Source: Sipunculus nudus (taxonomy: Eukaryota > Annelida > Sipuncula > Golfingiida > Sipunculidae). Taken from it: a stretch of DNA of 64,000 nt. A program made the position numbers and the translations under genes. Below are positions 13,074 through 24,874 of the stretch, one piece after another (the stretch's first letter is position 1; every line of letters begins with the position of its first letter). Below the pieces are notes generated by a model. That model did not search any database. It saw nothing but the letters and a program-made list of their open reading frames with translations, and was not told where the DNA came from. Location: positions 17,817,019 through 17,881,018 of the forward strand of contig CM049306.1 in NCBI GenBank assembly GCA_026874595.1, in the 5' to 3' direction.

Positions 13074-15728
13074 AAACAAGGGACCTATGGGTCACGGCGC
13101 TCAGCTGTTATATATGATAACAAATATGATTTAGATATGATTCACGTGCTGGTTTTGTGTGGTAATAAATATAAGCTGTATTATGAGTTGTTGTTGTTTA
13201 GCTTATGTATGATTTTGATAGTATCTTTGGAGACAGGGAAGAGGATTGATTTCATTTATTTTATTAACAAATGGAGTACTATTGTCACACAGATTTTGAC
13301 TTGGCCATATAACTTATAAGCAGAACATATAATTTAAGAGTTTAACTATTAATTAAAAAAATTACAAATATTGTCCCAAATATAATTTTTATTAAAAATA
13401 ATAAGAGAATCTTATGATTTTTTAAAATGAAATATAACTGAAATGATTATTAAAATAATATTAAAGAATATATTCATGAATGCATTCATGAATACATTTT
13501 GAAAGTATTTTTACTGGTATTCATATACTTGCATTTTTACCTGAATTCCCGTTCTTTATGCAAGAAATTTTATAATGGAGTACATATTCATATTCGTATT
13601 TAAATACAATTGCAAATTATTCGCACCATGTCAGGTATTTATTCAGTTTTCACCAAACAATGATGTTGAGAATCCAGAATATACAAAATTAACACATTTA
13701 AATAATGATCATAAGTACCTGGTTTTATGGTTTTTATTTATATTTAAAAAAATAAATGTAATATATTCATTTTGGACTAATTTCACATCAATGTACACAC
13801 TAGACACAGTAGAAATCTAGATTAATATTATCAACTGCATCTTTGTCTATCATTAATTTCCTTCATATGATCCCCAATCATTAGTAATGAATAATATGAT
13901 TAACTTTTTTATCATTAAAATTGAACTGAAAAATACCATAGGTGACTGCATGGTGTTATTTGGAATACCTGACATTCTATCCATCGATACAAGATTCTTA
14001 TATCATCAGTAACTGCAAGTTAATTTCCTGTTATTATAAACTAACAAATTCCTTTTCTATTTTTCTATAATTTGTTATTAAAAACCAACACAAATTTATT
14101 AATTTATTTTTTATTGTTATGTTGTTGGTTAAAACTACTAGATGAGTTGGGTTGGACACCTGGATCAACTGTGGCTGGCCATTATATAATAAGCTGCCTG
14201 GAGCCCCAGTTTATGCCTCGTGTCAAGCATGCATAATTTGCTGAAAGTTCAACAAGGTCAACATACAGGTGACTCAAGAGGGGCTGGAGAGGGCCAAAGT
14301 CTGACATGGTCTCATAGAAACATTATCAAAAGCTACAATTTTTGGCCAATTTCTTTCAGCTTTCTACACTAAAAAGCTGAAATCCTTATGTGTGCATGAC
14401 ATGAAAATTATATCAACAGTGCTCACAGGAAACAAACGTGCCATGGTCAAAGTTGAGCAAAATATAAGGTACTAATTTTATATTTATACTAATAACTTAT
14501 AAAATCTGAAAAATTCAGAACTAATACTGGGTATTCAATTGAATCTTGATTAAATAATGTTACATCCCTGAAAAAAAATCTCTAGCTTCAGCAATATCCT
14601 TGTTAAGGGAGAATTATTTCAAGAGATTATTTCTTGATTTTTTACAAAGTGCATAATGTTTGCGCCCATAACTTAAAACAGTTACGCAATACTGACATCA
14701 TATCTGGCATGTGCATAGAGAATGTATAGAAAAATATGTATATTATATATGATTAAAGTCAGATCAGTTGTTTTGATATTAGGCAGTCTTGAAGTGTAAC
14801 AATGGGTTTTTAATGGAAAAATGAAGTTTTTCATTAATATCTCAAAGGAATTAAGTCCTAGTGACCAAATTCTTGGCATGGTTAGGGATTTTGGAGACAT
14901 CTAATTGTATGCAAAATTTAAGGAACTGAGAGCTGAAGCTGGGGAGCTGAGCTCTTGCAAACTGCATAACACTAGCTTGATGTAAACAATATGTTCCATG
15001 GTGTTCGAAAACTTGAATAAAATCTACAGTTTTTGATCAACTGGTTTCAAATTTTTGGTGTTAACAGACAAAATGCTAACAAAAACATGCTGTGAAAATT
15101 AAATCCACAGTACTTACAGGAAAAAAATGTGCCATGGTCAAAGTTGGGCTAAATTTAAGGTACCAATCTTTTATTTTTGTTAATATTTTAAAAAATTTAA
15201 AAGATTTTGATCTAATTTTGGGTATACAATTTTAATTTTGATTAATTAAAGTTATATTACTGGAAAAAAAGTCCATAGCTTTAACATATTTTGTGTTAAG
15301 TGATCAAATATCTTTCCTGATTTTTTACAAAATGCATTATGTTTGGGCTCATAACTTTTCTAAATTATATAATACAGACATAATTTCTGGCATGTACATA
15401 GGAACTATATAGAAGAATATTTATGGTAAATATGAGGAAAAACAGATGAGTCGTTTTGATATTAGGCAGTCCTGAAGTGTGAAAATAGGTTTTTAATAAA
15501 AAATTGAGGTTTTTCCTTAATTTCTCAAAGAAATGAAGTCGCAAAGACCCAGTTTTCGGCTTGGTAGGAGATCTTGGGGACATCTAACATTATGCCTAAT
15601 TTTGGATTCCTAGGTCTTACGGTTTCAAAACGTGCCACATCTACGGACGGACGGACGGACAGACGGACGGACGACGGACAATGGACCATGACTATAGCTC
15701 AGATGACTTATAGTCAGCTGAGCTAAAA
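13074..15728 (-). mobile_element. Pearl-like non-autonomous element, copy 3 (about 2.65 kb, long form)
   Basis: The left end is ACAAGGGACCTATGGGTCAC then GGCGCTCAGCTG; the right end is CTATAGCTCAGATGACTTAT then AGTCAGCTGAGCTAAAAA. A (CGGA)n tract lies at 15641-15683. Nearly the whole length is found again, inverted, at 45466-48063, including the segment GGAGACAGGGAAGAGGATTG (13230). The interior carries two diverged modules of about 700 bp, each with a TTGGTAGGAGATCTTGGGGA-like start. No open frame of note. The TAGCTCAG...CTGAGCTA inverted repeat near the right end can form a hairpin. Confidence 0.85.
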
Positions 15729-16170
15729 AAGCACCTTTGAAAACAGATGCAGAATGAATGTCTCTAAATTGTCAGCAATTTCAAATTTTGTCATTAACCT
15801 CTGCCAGTCTCACTAACTTCTGATAAGTAGTAAAACCAGACAGCTTGGTTGAATGCACTGAAACATGTTGTATGCAGCTGTTAACCCTATTTACCCAACA
15901 CTTTATTAATTTTCAGGGTTGGGTTTTAGGCTGCCCAAAACCTGTTTTTGGCAGGGCAGAGCCTAAAACTTGCCTTTAACTGCCTAAAATAGGTTATAAC
16001 CTGCCTAAAACTGCCTTTAACTGCCTAAAACCTTACTTACCCTCACCTATGACTTACAGTTTAACTATGTATTATTGTTACACAGCTAAATGTATTACAG
16101 AAATATGCTTAACAAATTAAGAGTGAGGAACACTTTATTCAAGCTAAACAAATCAACCATGATACAAAAA

Positions 16171-17168
16171 CAAGGGACCTATGGGTCACTGTGCTCAGCT
16201 GACGTTAACCTTAAAGGTGAAAATCTAAAATAATATCTAATGGAGATAAAGTGTAAGAGGAAGAGGTAATAAAGGCCATGGTTGGTTTATATGATTGGTT
16301 TGTATTGATGAGCAAGAAATTGTTGCAAATAATATTTTGTGACCTGACCATGTGTTTCCTAATGTTGAAACTAAAGCATGTGAGCAGTTTGTGAACAAAT
16401 GATCTGTACTATTACCATGATCATTAGTTGGTTTTTCGATTAACTGTTGACATTTCAGTAGTTTACACATTTGTTCAATTGAATCTATTTTTTTGTATAA
16501 TATATATTATTGAATATATAAGTATTTTATTTATGAAATGTATACAGTTGAAATATAGCTAATTAACAACATAAAACAGGGCAAACAAAGCCTGATCTCA
16601 AATTCTGCTGAGGCAGGAAAATAATGAAGAAATGTTTGTATTAAATCCTGATTTTTTTATCACATCAATTATTTTCTAATTTAAGTTTATATTTCTATAC
16701 ATTTCCAATTTAACATATATATCTGAATATAAAAGTTGTTTCATAATTCTCAATTGCATCATCATAAATCTCAATCTTGTCAGATAACACCACATCATGC
16801 ATACAAATGTTTATTTATTTTTTACCACAAAAATATATCTTTTAAATCTGCAAAACAATAAATATCTAAAAATAATACTTGATTTAGATTTCACAATTTT
16901 TAATTGTGTCTTTATTTATCCATAATGTGCTTCATATTTTATAATAAGCATACTGATGGGTTCCTTTATATTTGTTAAAATCATTTTTAAAAGAAAATTG
17001 ATTTCTTTAAAAATGCTACATTACACAACATTGCATCTTCTGGATTACACCTTGAATTATTTTTTCAAGGAAAGTTTTTGCATATCAGAGTGGAAACAGC
17101 ATTACAATTAAGGAGATACAGTGAAAACAATAACAATAACTGCATAACACTTGGTGGGTTGGGTTTGT

Positions 17169-17202
<34 letters not shown>

Positions 17203-18073
17203 GATTGGGGTGGTGATGTGAGAATAACTGTACACCTGTCACAGCAGGGGATCTCCCCCAGTGACTGTAACAAATCAGAAACCCTGGCATAGCTGACTTC
17301 CAGTGACCTGGAGTGGGACCCTGCATCTGTAATCAGAGCAAGTGACTACAGAAAAAAAATCAATAACTAGCTTAATTTTCAAGCTTTTATTTCCAAATTT
17401 CAGATTTAGACAAACTAAATATTTATGTTTACATGCTGTGAAAATTAAATCAATGGTGCTTACAGGAAAAAAACGTGCCATGGTCAAAGTTGGGCAAAAT
17501 TTAAGGTACTGATTTTTTTTATGCTAATAACTTAAAAAATTTACAAAATTCAGATCTAATTTTGGGTAAACAATTGAATCTTAATTAAACATAGTTATAT
17601 ACTTGAAAAAATAGACTCTAGTTTCAAAATTTTTCATGTTAAGTGAGTTAATATTTTTCCTGATTTTTTACAAAGTCCAATATGTTTGGGCACATAACTT
17701 AGAGAATTTATACTTTACAGACTTAATTTCTGGCATGTACATAGGAACTATATAGAGGAATATTTATGGTAAATATGAGGAAAAACAGATGATTGGTTTT
17801 GATATGAGGCAGCCCTGAAGTGGGAAAATAGGATTTTAATAAAAAATTGAGGTTTTTCCTTAATTTCTCAAAGGAACGAAGTCGCAAAGACCCAGTTTTC
17901 GGCTTGGTAGGAGATCTTGGGGACATCTAACATTATGCTGAATTTTGGATTCCTAGGTCTTACGGTTTCAAAACGTGCCACATCTACGGACGGACGGACG
18001 GACGGACGGACAGACGGACGGACAATGGACCACGACTATAGCTCAGATGACTTATAGTCAGCTGAGCTAAAAA
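16171..18073 (-). mobile_element. Pearl-like non-autonomous element, copy 4 (about 1.9 kb)
   Basis: The left end ACAAGGGACCTATGGGTCAC is followed by TGTGCTCAGCTGA; the right end has GCTCAGATGACTTATAGTCA followed by GCTGAGCTAAAAA. A (CGGA)n tract lies at 17989-18024. The right 650 bp is very close to 15060-15728. The element lies inside the left arm of the hAT-like MITE and is therefore younger than it. Confidence 0.8.
17168..17201 (+). repeat. Poly-G tract
   Basis: More than 30 consecutive G on the + strand. It can form G-quadruplexes, and its length in the assembly should not be trusted. The polyproline peptides predicted on the minus strand are artefacts. Confidence 0.95.
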
Positions 18074-18570
18074 AGCAACAAATGAATACATCACTACTTC
18101 AGGTTTTCCAAATGCCAGTTTTAGCTTGAATCCAAAAATCCTGTTCTGAGGTCTCCCACCACCATTACTGCCAATTTATAAATAAATGCTAATACTGTTA
18201 GCTTATAACCAGATTCTTTGATTGGCTTTTTGATCACAAGGGATTAAATTTTGTGATATATGCGAAAGAAGTTTTTCCCCAATTCAAAAAGTTGTTCCAT
18301 TTACACTGCTGAATAGTCCTTTATACTGTAGTCTCACAAACATATCATGTATGTTTTGTATGCCTGTAGCTTCAAATGGCAAAAAGCAAAAGATTGATTT
18401 TATAAATAATAAGAGATCTTTTATTCTAGCCATAAACTTAAATATGATAATATCTTTTACATTATCTGATAATGAACAAGATTTCCACTGGTTGTTTATT
18501 CCCTTAGCTAGGTCATCCACTGGCAAAATTTTTGATTTTGTGCACATACTTATTGTCTATATAATGATGG

Positions 18571-19027
18571 GGGTACGGACAAAAGCCCCCCCGGACAAAA
18601 GCCCCCCCGGTCGAAAGCCCCCCGGACAAAAGCCCCCCCGGTCAAAAGCCCCCCTACCTTAATGATAAAGAGGACAAAAGCCCCCCCCCCCCCCAAAAAA
18701 AATGTTTTTTTAAATAACTATTAAAGGTAACTTTGAGTCCCTTGAAGTAATGAATCCACTCCTTCAATAATTATTCAGGTGAAACAGGTCGTGTAAAACT
18801 GTCCCATGGGAGTGGTTTCCTAATTAACAGATAATTGAGACCATTTATGTTGTTATTAGTATCAGTTTTAGTCCCTAAGTCTTGAATAACAATTTACTAG
18901 TATGGGTCAGGTGATTATGTAAAGTATAGATTGATATTACTATTGTTAACTATAAGATGTACTGTAAGTATGAATTTTGAATGTAATTAAATAATTATAT
19001 GAGATAACACACATTGTTTGTATTTAC

Positions 19028-19106
<79 letters not shown>

Positions 19107-19367
19107 TCTCACTTGAATTGGGAGTTAAAAATTGGGAGCTAAAATTAGTTTTATTATATGTATCAATGATATTAATGAAATTGATCCTGTATAGTCATAT
19201 ATCATTATACTGTGTATAATATAATATATATTTTAAAATATTTTATATGACTACTATATATTAATCATGCATACTTAACAGAATTATATGAGATAATACA
19301 CATATTATACATATATTTACATAGTCTATATATATATAATATAATAAGAATATAATATAATATATAC

Positions 19368-19422
<55 letters not shown>

Positions 19423-19931
19423 GAGAGAGACACATAGATGGATATAGATATTTCTATATTGGAGGGGCGAGGGGGCTTTGGTCCTAGAGCTTTATAATGA
19501 AGCCACTCCTTCAATAATCATTCAGGTGAAACAGGTCGTGTAAAACTGTCCCATGGGAGTGGTTTCCTCATTAACAGATAATTGAGACCATTTATGTTGT
19601 TATTAGTCTCAGTTTTAGTACCCTAAGTCTTGAATAACAATTTACTAGTGTGGGTCAGGTAATTATGTAAAGTATAGATTGATATTTCTATTGTTAACTA
19701 TAAGATATATTGTAAGTATGAATTTTGAATTTAATTAAATAATTATATGAAATAACACACATTGTTTGTATTTACATTATATATTCATAGATATAGATAT
19801 AAATATATTGGAGGGGGGCTTTTGTCCTCTTTATCATTAAGGTAGGGGGGCTTTTGACCGGGGGGGCTTTTGTCCGGGGGGGCTTAATACCGGGGGGGCT
19901 TTTCACCGGGGGGGGCTTTTGACCTACATCC
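18571..19931. mobile_element. TIR element with CCCCCC-AAAAG arrays and a 10-bp target duplication (1.36 kb)
   Basis: ATAATGATGG occurs exactly at 18561-18570 and 19932-19941, on either side. Each end is an inverted array of units of the form GGACAAAAGCCCCCCC (18575-18690 and 19808-19925), extending on both sides into CTACCTTAATGATAAAGAGG or its complement. Inside, about 285 bp are directly duplicated (18749-19033 and 19495-19782). A third, partial end-type block GGGGGCTTTGGTCC lies at 19471. A target duplication of 9-10 bp is typical of Mutator-like elements, so a MULE-derived MITE is the best guess. No protein is encoded. Confidence 0.75.
19028..19104. repeat. (TA)n microsatellite
   Basis: About 75 bp of TA at the end of the first internal duplicate of the TIR element. 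A mixed (TA)n(GA)n tract follows at 19370-19430. Confidence 0.95.
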
Positions 19932-20781
19932 ATAATGATGGAAATGCTCTGTTACCTGTTTGATTAGATTGTGAAAATGAACCCTCATGAAACACTATAA
20001 TTAGTATAAAACTGAAAAATTCTAAAATATATTCCAGTGAATATGTTGCAAACCACAGAATATTCATAATCACTTTTGAGTCATGTTCAACCTAAAAGCC
20101 TGAGAAACCCACATGTCATGGTCAGGGACCCTGACTACATTGCTCAATAAAAAATTTGACTCAAGAACAATTTTCAGGGCAAGGGCTTTGATTGCATCAT
20201 CCTAGTTATGAACATCTACAAGTACACAGTAGTAGGACTTATGACCATTGTGTCTTATTACCACATCACCCTGATAAATAGTAATTAACTGGTCTAATCA
20301 AGCATGCCTCCGATTGCTTCCCCCCCCCCCCCCTTCTGATACCCAGCCTTACACAAAGTAACAGGAGGCATACTGGAGGCTCTATTACATCATTCTAGGT
20401 AGCAGGGCACTCATTAGGAAACCCAAAGGGTCCTGATAATAACTTTACATTGGCCAATGAAACTATGTGCCACACAAACATGGTCTCATATGCTCAAGAT
20501 ACCTATACAGGCTCTTTGAAGACTGCATAATGCCAGCCAACAGGAAATCATGCATTACTTGTAACACCTGAAACCTTCCAGAAGCCCAGCAAAGCCTTGT
20601 GGCTGCATCATCCCAGCCAGTTTGGTAGTTTTATAGATCTTTAAGTCAAAAATTTAAACAAATATAGGTTTTAGGCACTTTTGGTGCCTTAAACCTGCCC
20701 AAAACCTGTTTTAGGCGGGGCAGTTTTAACCAGGTTAAAACCTGTGGTTAAAACCTTCCTGCCTAAAACTTGCCAACCCTG

Positions 20782-21694
20782 TTAATTTTTAACAAAAAGC
20801 TCGAGCTTTCAGGTTTTGGTAAGTGCATGTATTTGTACTCATGTATAAAATTCCAGGTACTTGCTTGCACTTGTACTTGCCATTAATGTAACATAAAAAA
20901 ATCATCTTATCAACTGATATAAGTTTTCATTAATCTCATTATTACATTAAATTTAAAGTAAGTGTGCTCCATTTCACTGATTAGAGAATTACATCACTAG
21001 CTAAGTAGTAGTTTAAGAAACCAGAACATAATCATGTGTAAATTGCCAAGTCTGTTATTGTCTAAAGAGTAATGCTCCTAGAACTTAATGCCAATGTTAA
21101 AGATATATGACTGACACAACTGCGAGATTGTTTATAAAAAGACCTGATGCTCTATTTCAATATCTTGTTTCTAGAACAAAAAATTTTAAGAAATGTATAT
21201 CATATTTGTGCTTTATAAATGAACTCTATCATATCATATCATTAAGATGTGTATACTTATTTATTCAATGCAACTTTTGGGTAGAGGAGAAGCAGTGAAA
21301 CTACCAATCATGATCTTTCATAATGGCAAAAGGGTAATTCAGTTAAATTGGATTCCTCACATATTTTAAGTAATTGCAAAAGAATCATCCAAATATGGGA
21401 TGATGGAAACACTATTATTGAATCAATATATATCACAATGTAGGTGTCAAGACTGAAGTTTAAGGTTTAAATGCAAACTGGGCTGTTCATCATGGATGAT
21501 ATATAAATTAATGTGTTAGTAAGTACTTTTCCTTTACTGCATACTCTTTTTAATATTAATACCCATAGCAGCTGTCATGCATTTGGATGGCAAAGTAACC
21601 AGAACCAGTTCTGGGGCCCACCTAACTAAGAGATCACTCTGTATAACTGAGTGACATGTCATTTAAGATTCATGTAATAAATATATATATATAT
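20782..21694. other. No gene recognised
   Basis: AT-rich DNA without recognisable exon or repeat. Confidence 0.5.
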
Positions 21695-23878
21695 GTCAGA
21701 GACGAGATTGAAATCCAGGCGGATTTTAAATTCGCCTAGACGAGATTGCGATTGTGATCTCGCCTAGGCGAGATTGCAATTGTGATCTCGGCTAGACGGA
21801 TTTTAAACTCGCCTAGACGAGATCACAATCGCAATCTCGCCTAGGCGAGATTAAAATCCATCATGGAGCAGGCCAGGATTTTAATCTCGCCTAGGCGAGT
21901 TTAAAATCTGTCTGGTGTCATCCAGGCGAATTTTAAATCTGCCTGATATTACTTAGGCGAGTTTAAAATCTGCCTAGGCGAGATTAAAATAGTGATCTGA
22001 TCTAATTTTCTAATATATTAAGCATTGTTACTGACATATGAAAGATGTTTTCAGTCGGATTTTCAATATTTTAACACTGAACGGTTATATATAGTTAAAA
22101 GGGAATATATTTATTAATATTTACAGAATATTATAGTATTAATGTAATAATTAACTTTTTTACAGTAATGTAATAATTATTCATGTGATAATTAACATTA
22201 ATTTTGGAAACAGAATTATGAAATAGATATTTGATTATTATTTGCACCTTTGATGTGTTTTATGTGGTCTACAGCATCCTTATCATACCAATTATTTGCT
22301 AAACATTAATTAATCTTTATTTTTTTTCTCCAGTTTTCTTAACAACCTTGTGATTGTAAATATCACTAATAATTTTTACAAAAAATAATTTGTAATTGTA
22401 TTTAAATATATGGCAATTAGAGAGTAACAAGAGGTATATTGAAGCACACTTATGAGATATTATGAAGAGCAGATCTGGGGGAAAAAGTCATCCACTTGCA
22501 TATTGAATCAATCATAGATAGATAGATAGACAGATAGATAGATTAGTCTAGATAGCTATTACTTCACTATTTAATGAGTATTTTACACATTAACATAAAC
22601 AATCATCCTATTTGATAATTCTTACAGGACAAACAGAACAAATTAGTTGGTTGATCTAGTTCAAATGTTTCTTTTCACCCAGGTATTCAACACTCAACAG
22701 TCAAAACATGTATACTTATGGTACAAAATATGCAGGGTATCAGTTTTTATGATGGACTTTGATACACCATCCTTTTTTTGGTAATTAAACATCATATAAG
22801 AAAAGGTAAAAGTTGATACACAGATGTATGCATGTGAATATTTCTTTGTCTTATTTAGTCTTTTCTTATAATGTATATAATATTCTTCTGATCTTTTTTT
22901 TTTAATGTTTTGTGAGGCATTTTGTGAAGCTTCAATATTTATGTAGACTGTGTTACAAGATAACTGCCTTTTTTTGGACAGTATTATATCATATCAGAAA
23001 AAAATTTGATTTCTAGATTCATAGAGTAATAGATCATTTATGCATGTGAACATGCATTGAATTATATTGATAAAAAAATAAATAAGCTATGTTCCTTTTG
23101 TCTTTTTAAAATACTACATTACTAATATTACTAATACCAGTTTCCCTTCAAATTAATATTGACAACAAAATTATTATGTAAATAATCAGCAGCAGCCCAC
23201 ATCATATATCATTTGAATATGCCATATACAATACCAATATAAGTTTCTTATTACCTAGTTTATAAATAAAAATATAAAATAAAAAAATTAATGTTAATTA
23301 TTACATAAATATTATATTATTCTGTAATATTATTAAATATATATTACTTGTGAACTAAACATAACCATAGTAATAAAAAAAATATATAATATAAAATATT
23401 CCATTTCCAAAATTAATGTTAATTATTACATTAATAATATAATATTCTGTAAATATTAATAAATATATTACTTGTGAATTATACATAACCATTCAGTGTT
23501 AAAATATTGAAAATCTGACTGAAAACATTTTTCATAAGTCAATTACAATGCATAATTTATTGGGAAATTAGATCAGATCACTATTTTAATCTCGCCTAGG
23601 CAGATTTTAAACTCGCCCAAGTGATATCAGGCAGATTTTAAACTCGCCTGGATGACACCAGACAGATTTTAAACTCGCCTAGGCGAGATTAAAATCCTGG
23701 CCTGCTCCATGATAGATTTTAATCTGGCCTAGGCGAGATTGCGATTGTGATCTCGTCTAGGCAAGTTTATAATCCATCTAGCCGAGATCACAATTGCAAT
23801 CTCGCCTAGGTGAGATCACAATCGCAATCTCGTCTAGGCAAATTTAAAATCCGCCTGGATTTCAATCTCGTCTCTGAC
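21695..23878. mobile_element. Long foldback element with CCTAGGCGAG blocks (2.18 kb)
   Basis: The left arm (21695 to about 22210) begins GTCAGAGACGAGATTG and the right arm (about 23395-23878) ends CAATCTCGTCTCTGAC. The arms are inverted repeats of about 450-500 bp with indels. The outer 300 bp of each arm is a mosaic of short inverted modules such as CTCGCCTAGGCGAG (itself a palindrome), GAGATTGCGATTGTGATCTC and GATTTTAAACTCGCC. Both ends abut (AT)n, so the target duplication is hidden. The middle (22210-23395) is AT-rich with no transposase; 23283-23375 is a direct repeat of 23415-23495. A (GATA)n tract is at 22507-22545. Confidence 0.8.
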
Positions 23879-23910
<32 letters not shown>

Positions 23911-24639
23911 AGAACTGAAAATTGTATTTTATACAATGTTCTTATGATTTTATTAAAATTTACATACTTGTCTGCTGTTTGATGATATAAATCAATTCAT
24001 AATGCTTGATGTCATTAGAAAAACAGGGAACAACTGGATTTGAAAAAAAAATTAAATAATCCCTGTGACTTTGTGACTGGTTGAACATATTTAATATTTG
24101 TTATTGCATTATATGCATTGCAATAAAATTATAATAATGAACATTTTTAATCAATAATTCAAATTGCTAAGCTTGTTAACCAGAAAAAAATATGTTAGCT
24201 TAAATGTTATGATGACATCATCAGTGTAGTAATGTCAGTTGTGATGCCTGATGATGGAATGCACATTTCCAAATTTGGAGAACTTTGTTTTTTTTTTTCA
24301 TTATGTATACTATAGATAATATTGTGTTAGATCTTCAGTCTTTTCCATGAATTTTTAGGTTTAATTGCTAAACAGTCCTCTTTCAATATATAACCATTGA
24401 CGTTCAATACAAAAGCTGATAAATATTCTATAAAACATTTCACTTTTTTGACCAAACGACACCACAGAGGCGCCACCAGGACAAGTTGTCAACTGAGAAT
24501 GACAGTCACTGACGTATCACAAATGACAGCCTGCCGGGGTAAATATTCGGATATGGGCTTCAGACATTCAAGTCAAATAAAGTTCAACATTTTCTGCATT
24601 GCTAAGCATACTTTAAGACTAATCCTTACCCGTTATAAT

Positions 24640-24814
24640 GTCGCCCGTGAGCTCACAATCTTTTTTGTCCAGGTCCAAAACTTGACAATCGCGGAAGCAC
24701 CATTCACCCGTTCAGGAAGTGCTCGGTCACGTGATCACAGTTACAGCCCCAGCGCCCTCTATGTTTTGTGAATTATCAAAGTTGTGATCCACGCTGCAGT
24801 TAAAAAGTTGTAAA
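24640..24814 (+). promoter_or_regulatory. Putative RRP9 promoter region
   Basis: The 175 bp before the RRP9 start codon is richer in CpG than its surroundings. It contains an ETS-like CAGGAAGTG (24713-24721) and the perfect palindrome TCACGTGA (24727-24734), an E-box of the MYC/USF/TFE class, 81 bp upstream of the ATG. No clear TATA box is seen. Position and CpG content suggest a broad housekeeping promoter. The transcription start is not visible. Confidence 0.5.
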
Positions 24815-24874
24815 ATGTCGTTTTTCATCCGTAATTCAAAGGGACAGAGAGGAAGATCAAAGCCTGGTGTAAAG
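24815..24874 (+). CDS. RRP9: RRP9 coding exon 1
   Basis: Encodes residues 1-20, starting MSFFIRNSKGQRG, and ends in phase 0 before GTCAGT. This ATG was chosen because its reading frame runs into a donor whose phase fits exon 2 and it follows a CpG-rich region. The N-terminus of the family is poorly conserved, so this exon is less certain than the rest. Confidence 0.8.

Larger units (their letters stand above)
18205..20058. mobile_element. Older TA-type MITE interrupted by the 18571-19931 insertion
   Basis: The left part (18210-18560) aligns by eye with 52334-52550: TTGGCTTTTTGATCACAAGG against TTGCCTTTTTGTTCGCAAGG, and CAAAATTTTTG...GATTTTGTGCACATA against CAAAATTTTTG...GATTTTGTGTACATA. The right part (19966-20058) aligns with 52600-52683, with GAAAATGAACCCTCATGAAA and a final AACCACAG. 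The two halves are separated by a younger element. The outer left boundary is decayed and approximate. Confidence 0.55.
15914..20781. mobile_element. hAT-like MITE split by nested insertions
   Basis: The left arm begins CAGGGTTGGGTTTTAGGC at 15914 and the right arm ends GCCTAAAACTTGCCAACCCTG at 20781, an inverted pair. Both arms are rich in CCTAAAAC/GTTTTAGG units (15914-16040 and 20655-20781). The exact 8-bp sequence TTAATTTT flanks both sides (15906-15913 and 20782-20789). An 8-bp target duplication with ends of the form CAGGG is the hallmark of hAT transposons. The 4.9 kb between the ends is mostly younger insertions (16171-18073 and the unit around 18571-19931). No transposase is seen. 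Confidence 0.8.

Noticed and set aside
15690-15728. tRNA-like A-box (TATAGCTCAG) in the hairpin end of the pearl-like elements, suggesting a SINE
   Set aside because: No B-box follows in any copy, and the sequence is better explained as one arm of the TAGCTCAG/CTGAGCTA hairpin.
15690-15728. Classical Helitron 3' end (hairpin then CTAA)
   Set aside because: The hairpin overlaps the CTAA instead of preceding it, and no T follows at the insertion point; kept only as a broader Helitron-like possibility for the family.
17085-17326. Polyproline peptides on the minus strand
   Set aside because: Translations of the poly-G tract.
24397-24771. 124-codon open frame just upstream of RRP9
   Set aside because: Overlaps the CpG-richer promoter, has no recognisable domain, and ends before the RRP9 start; most likely chance.
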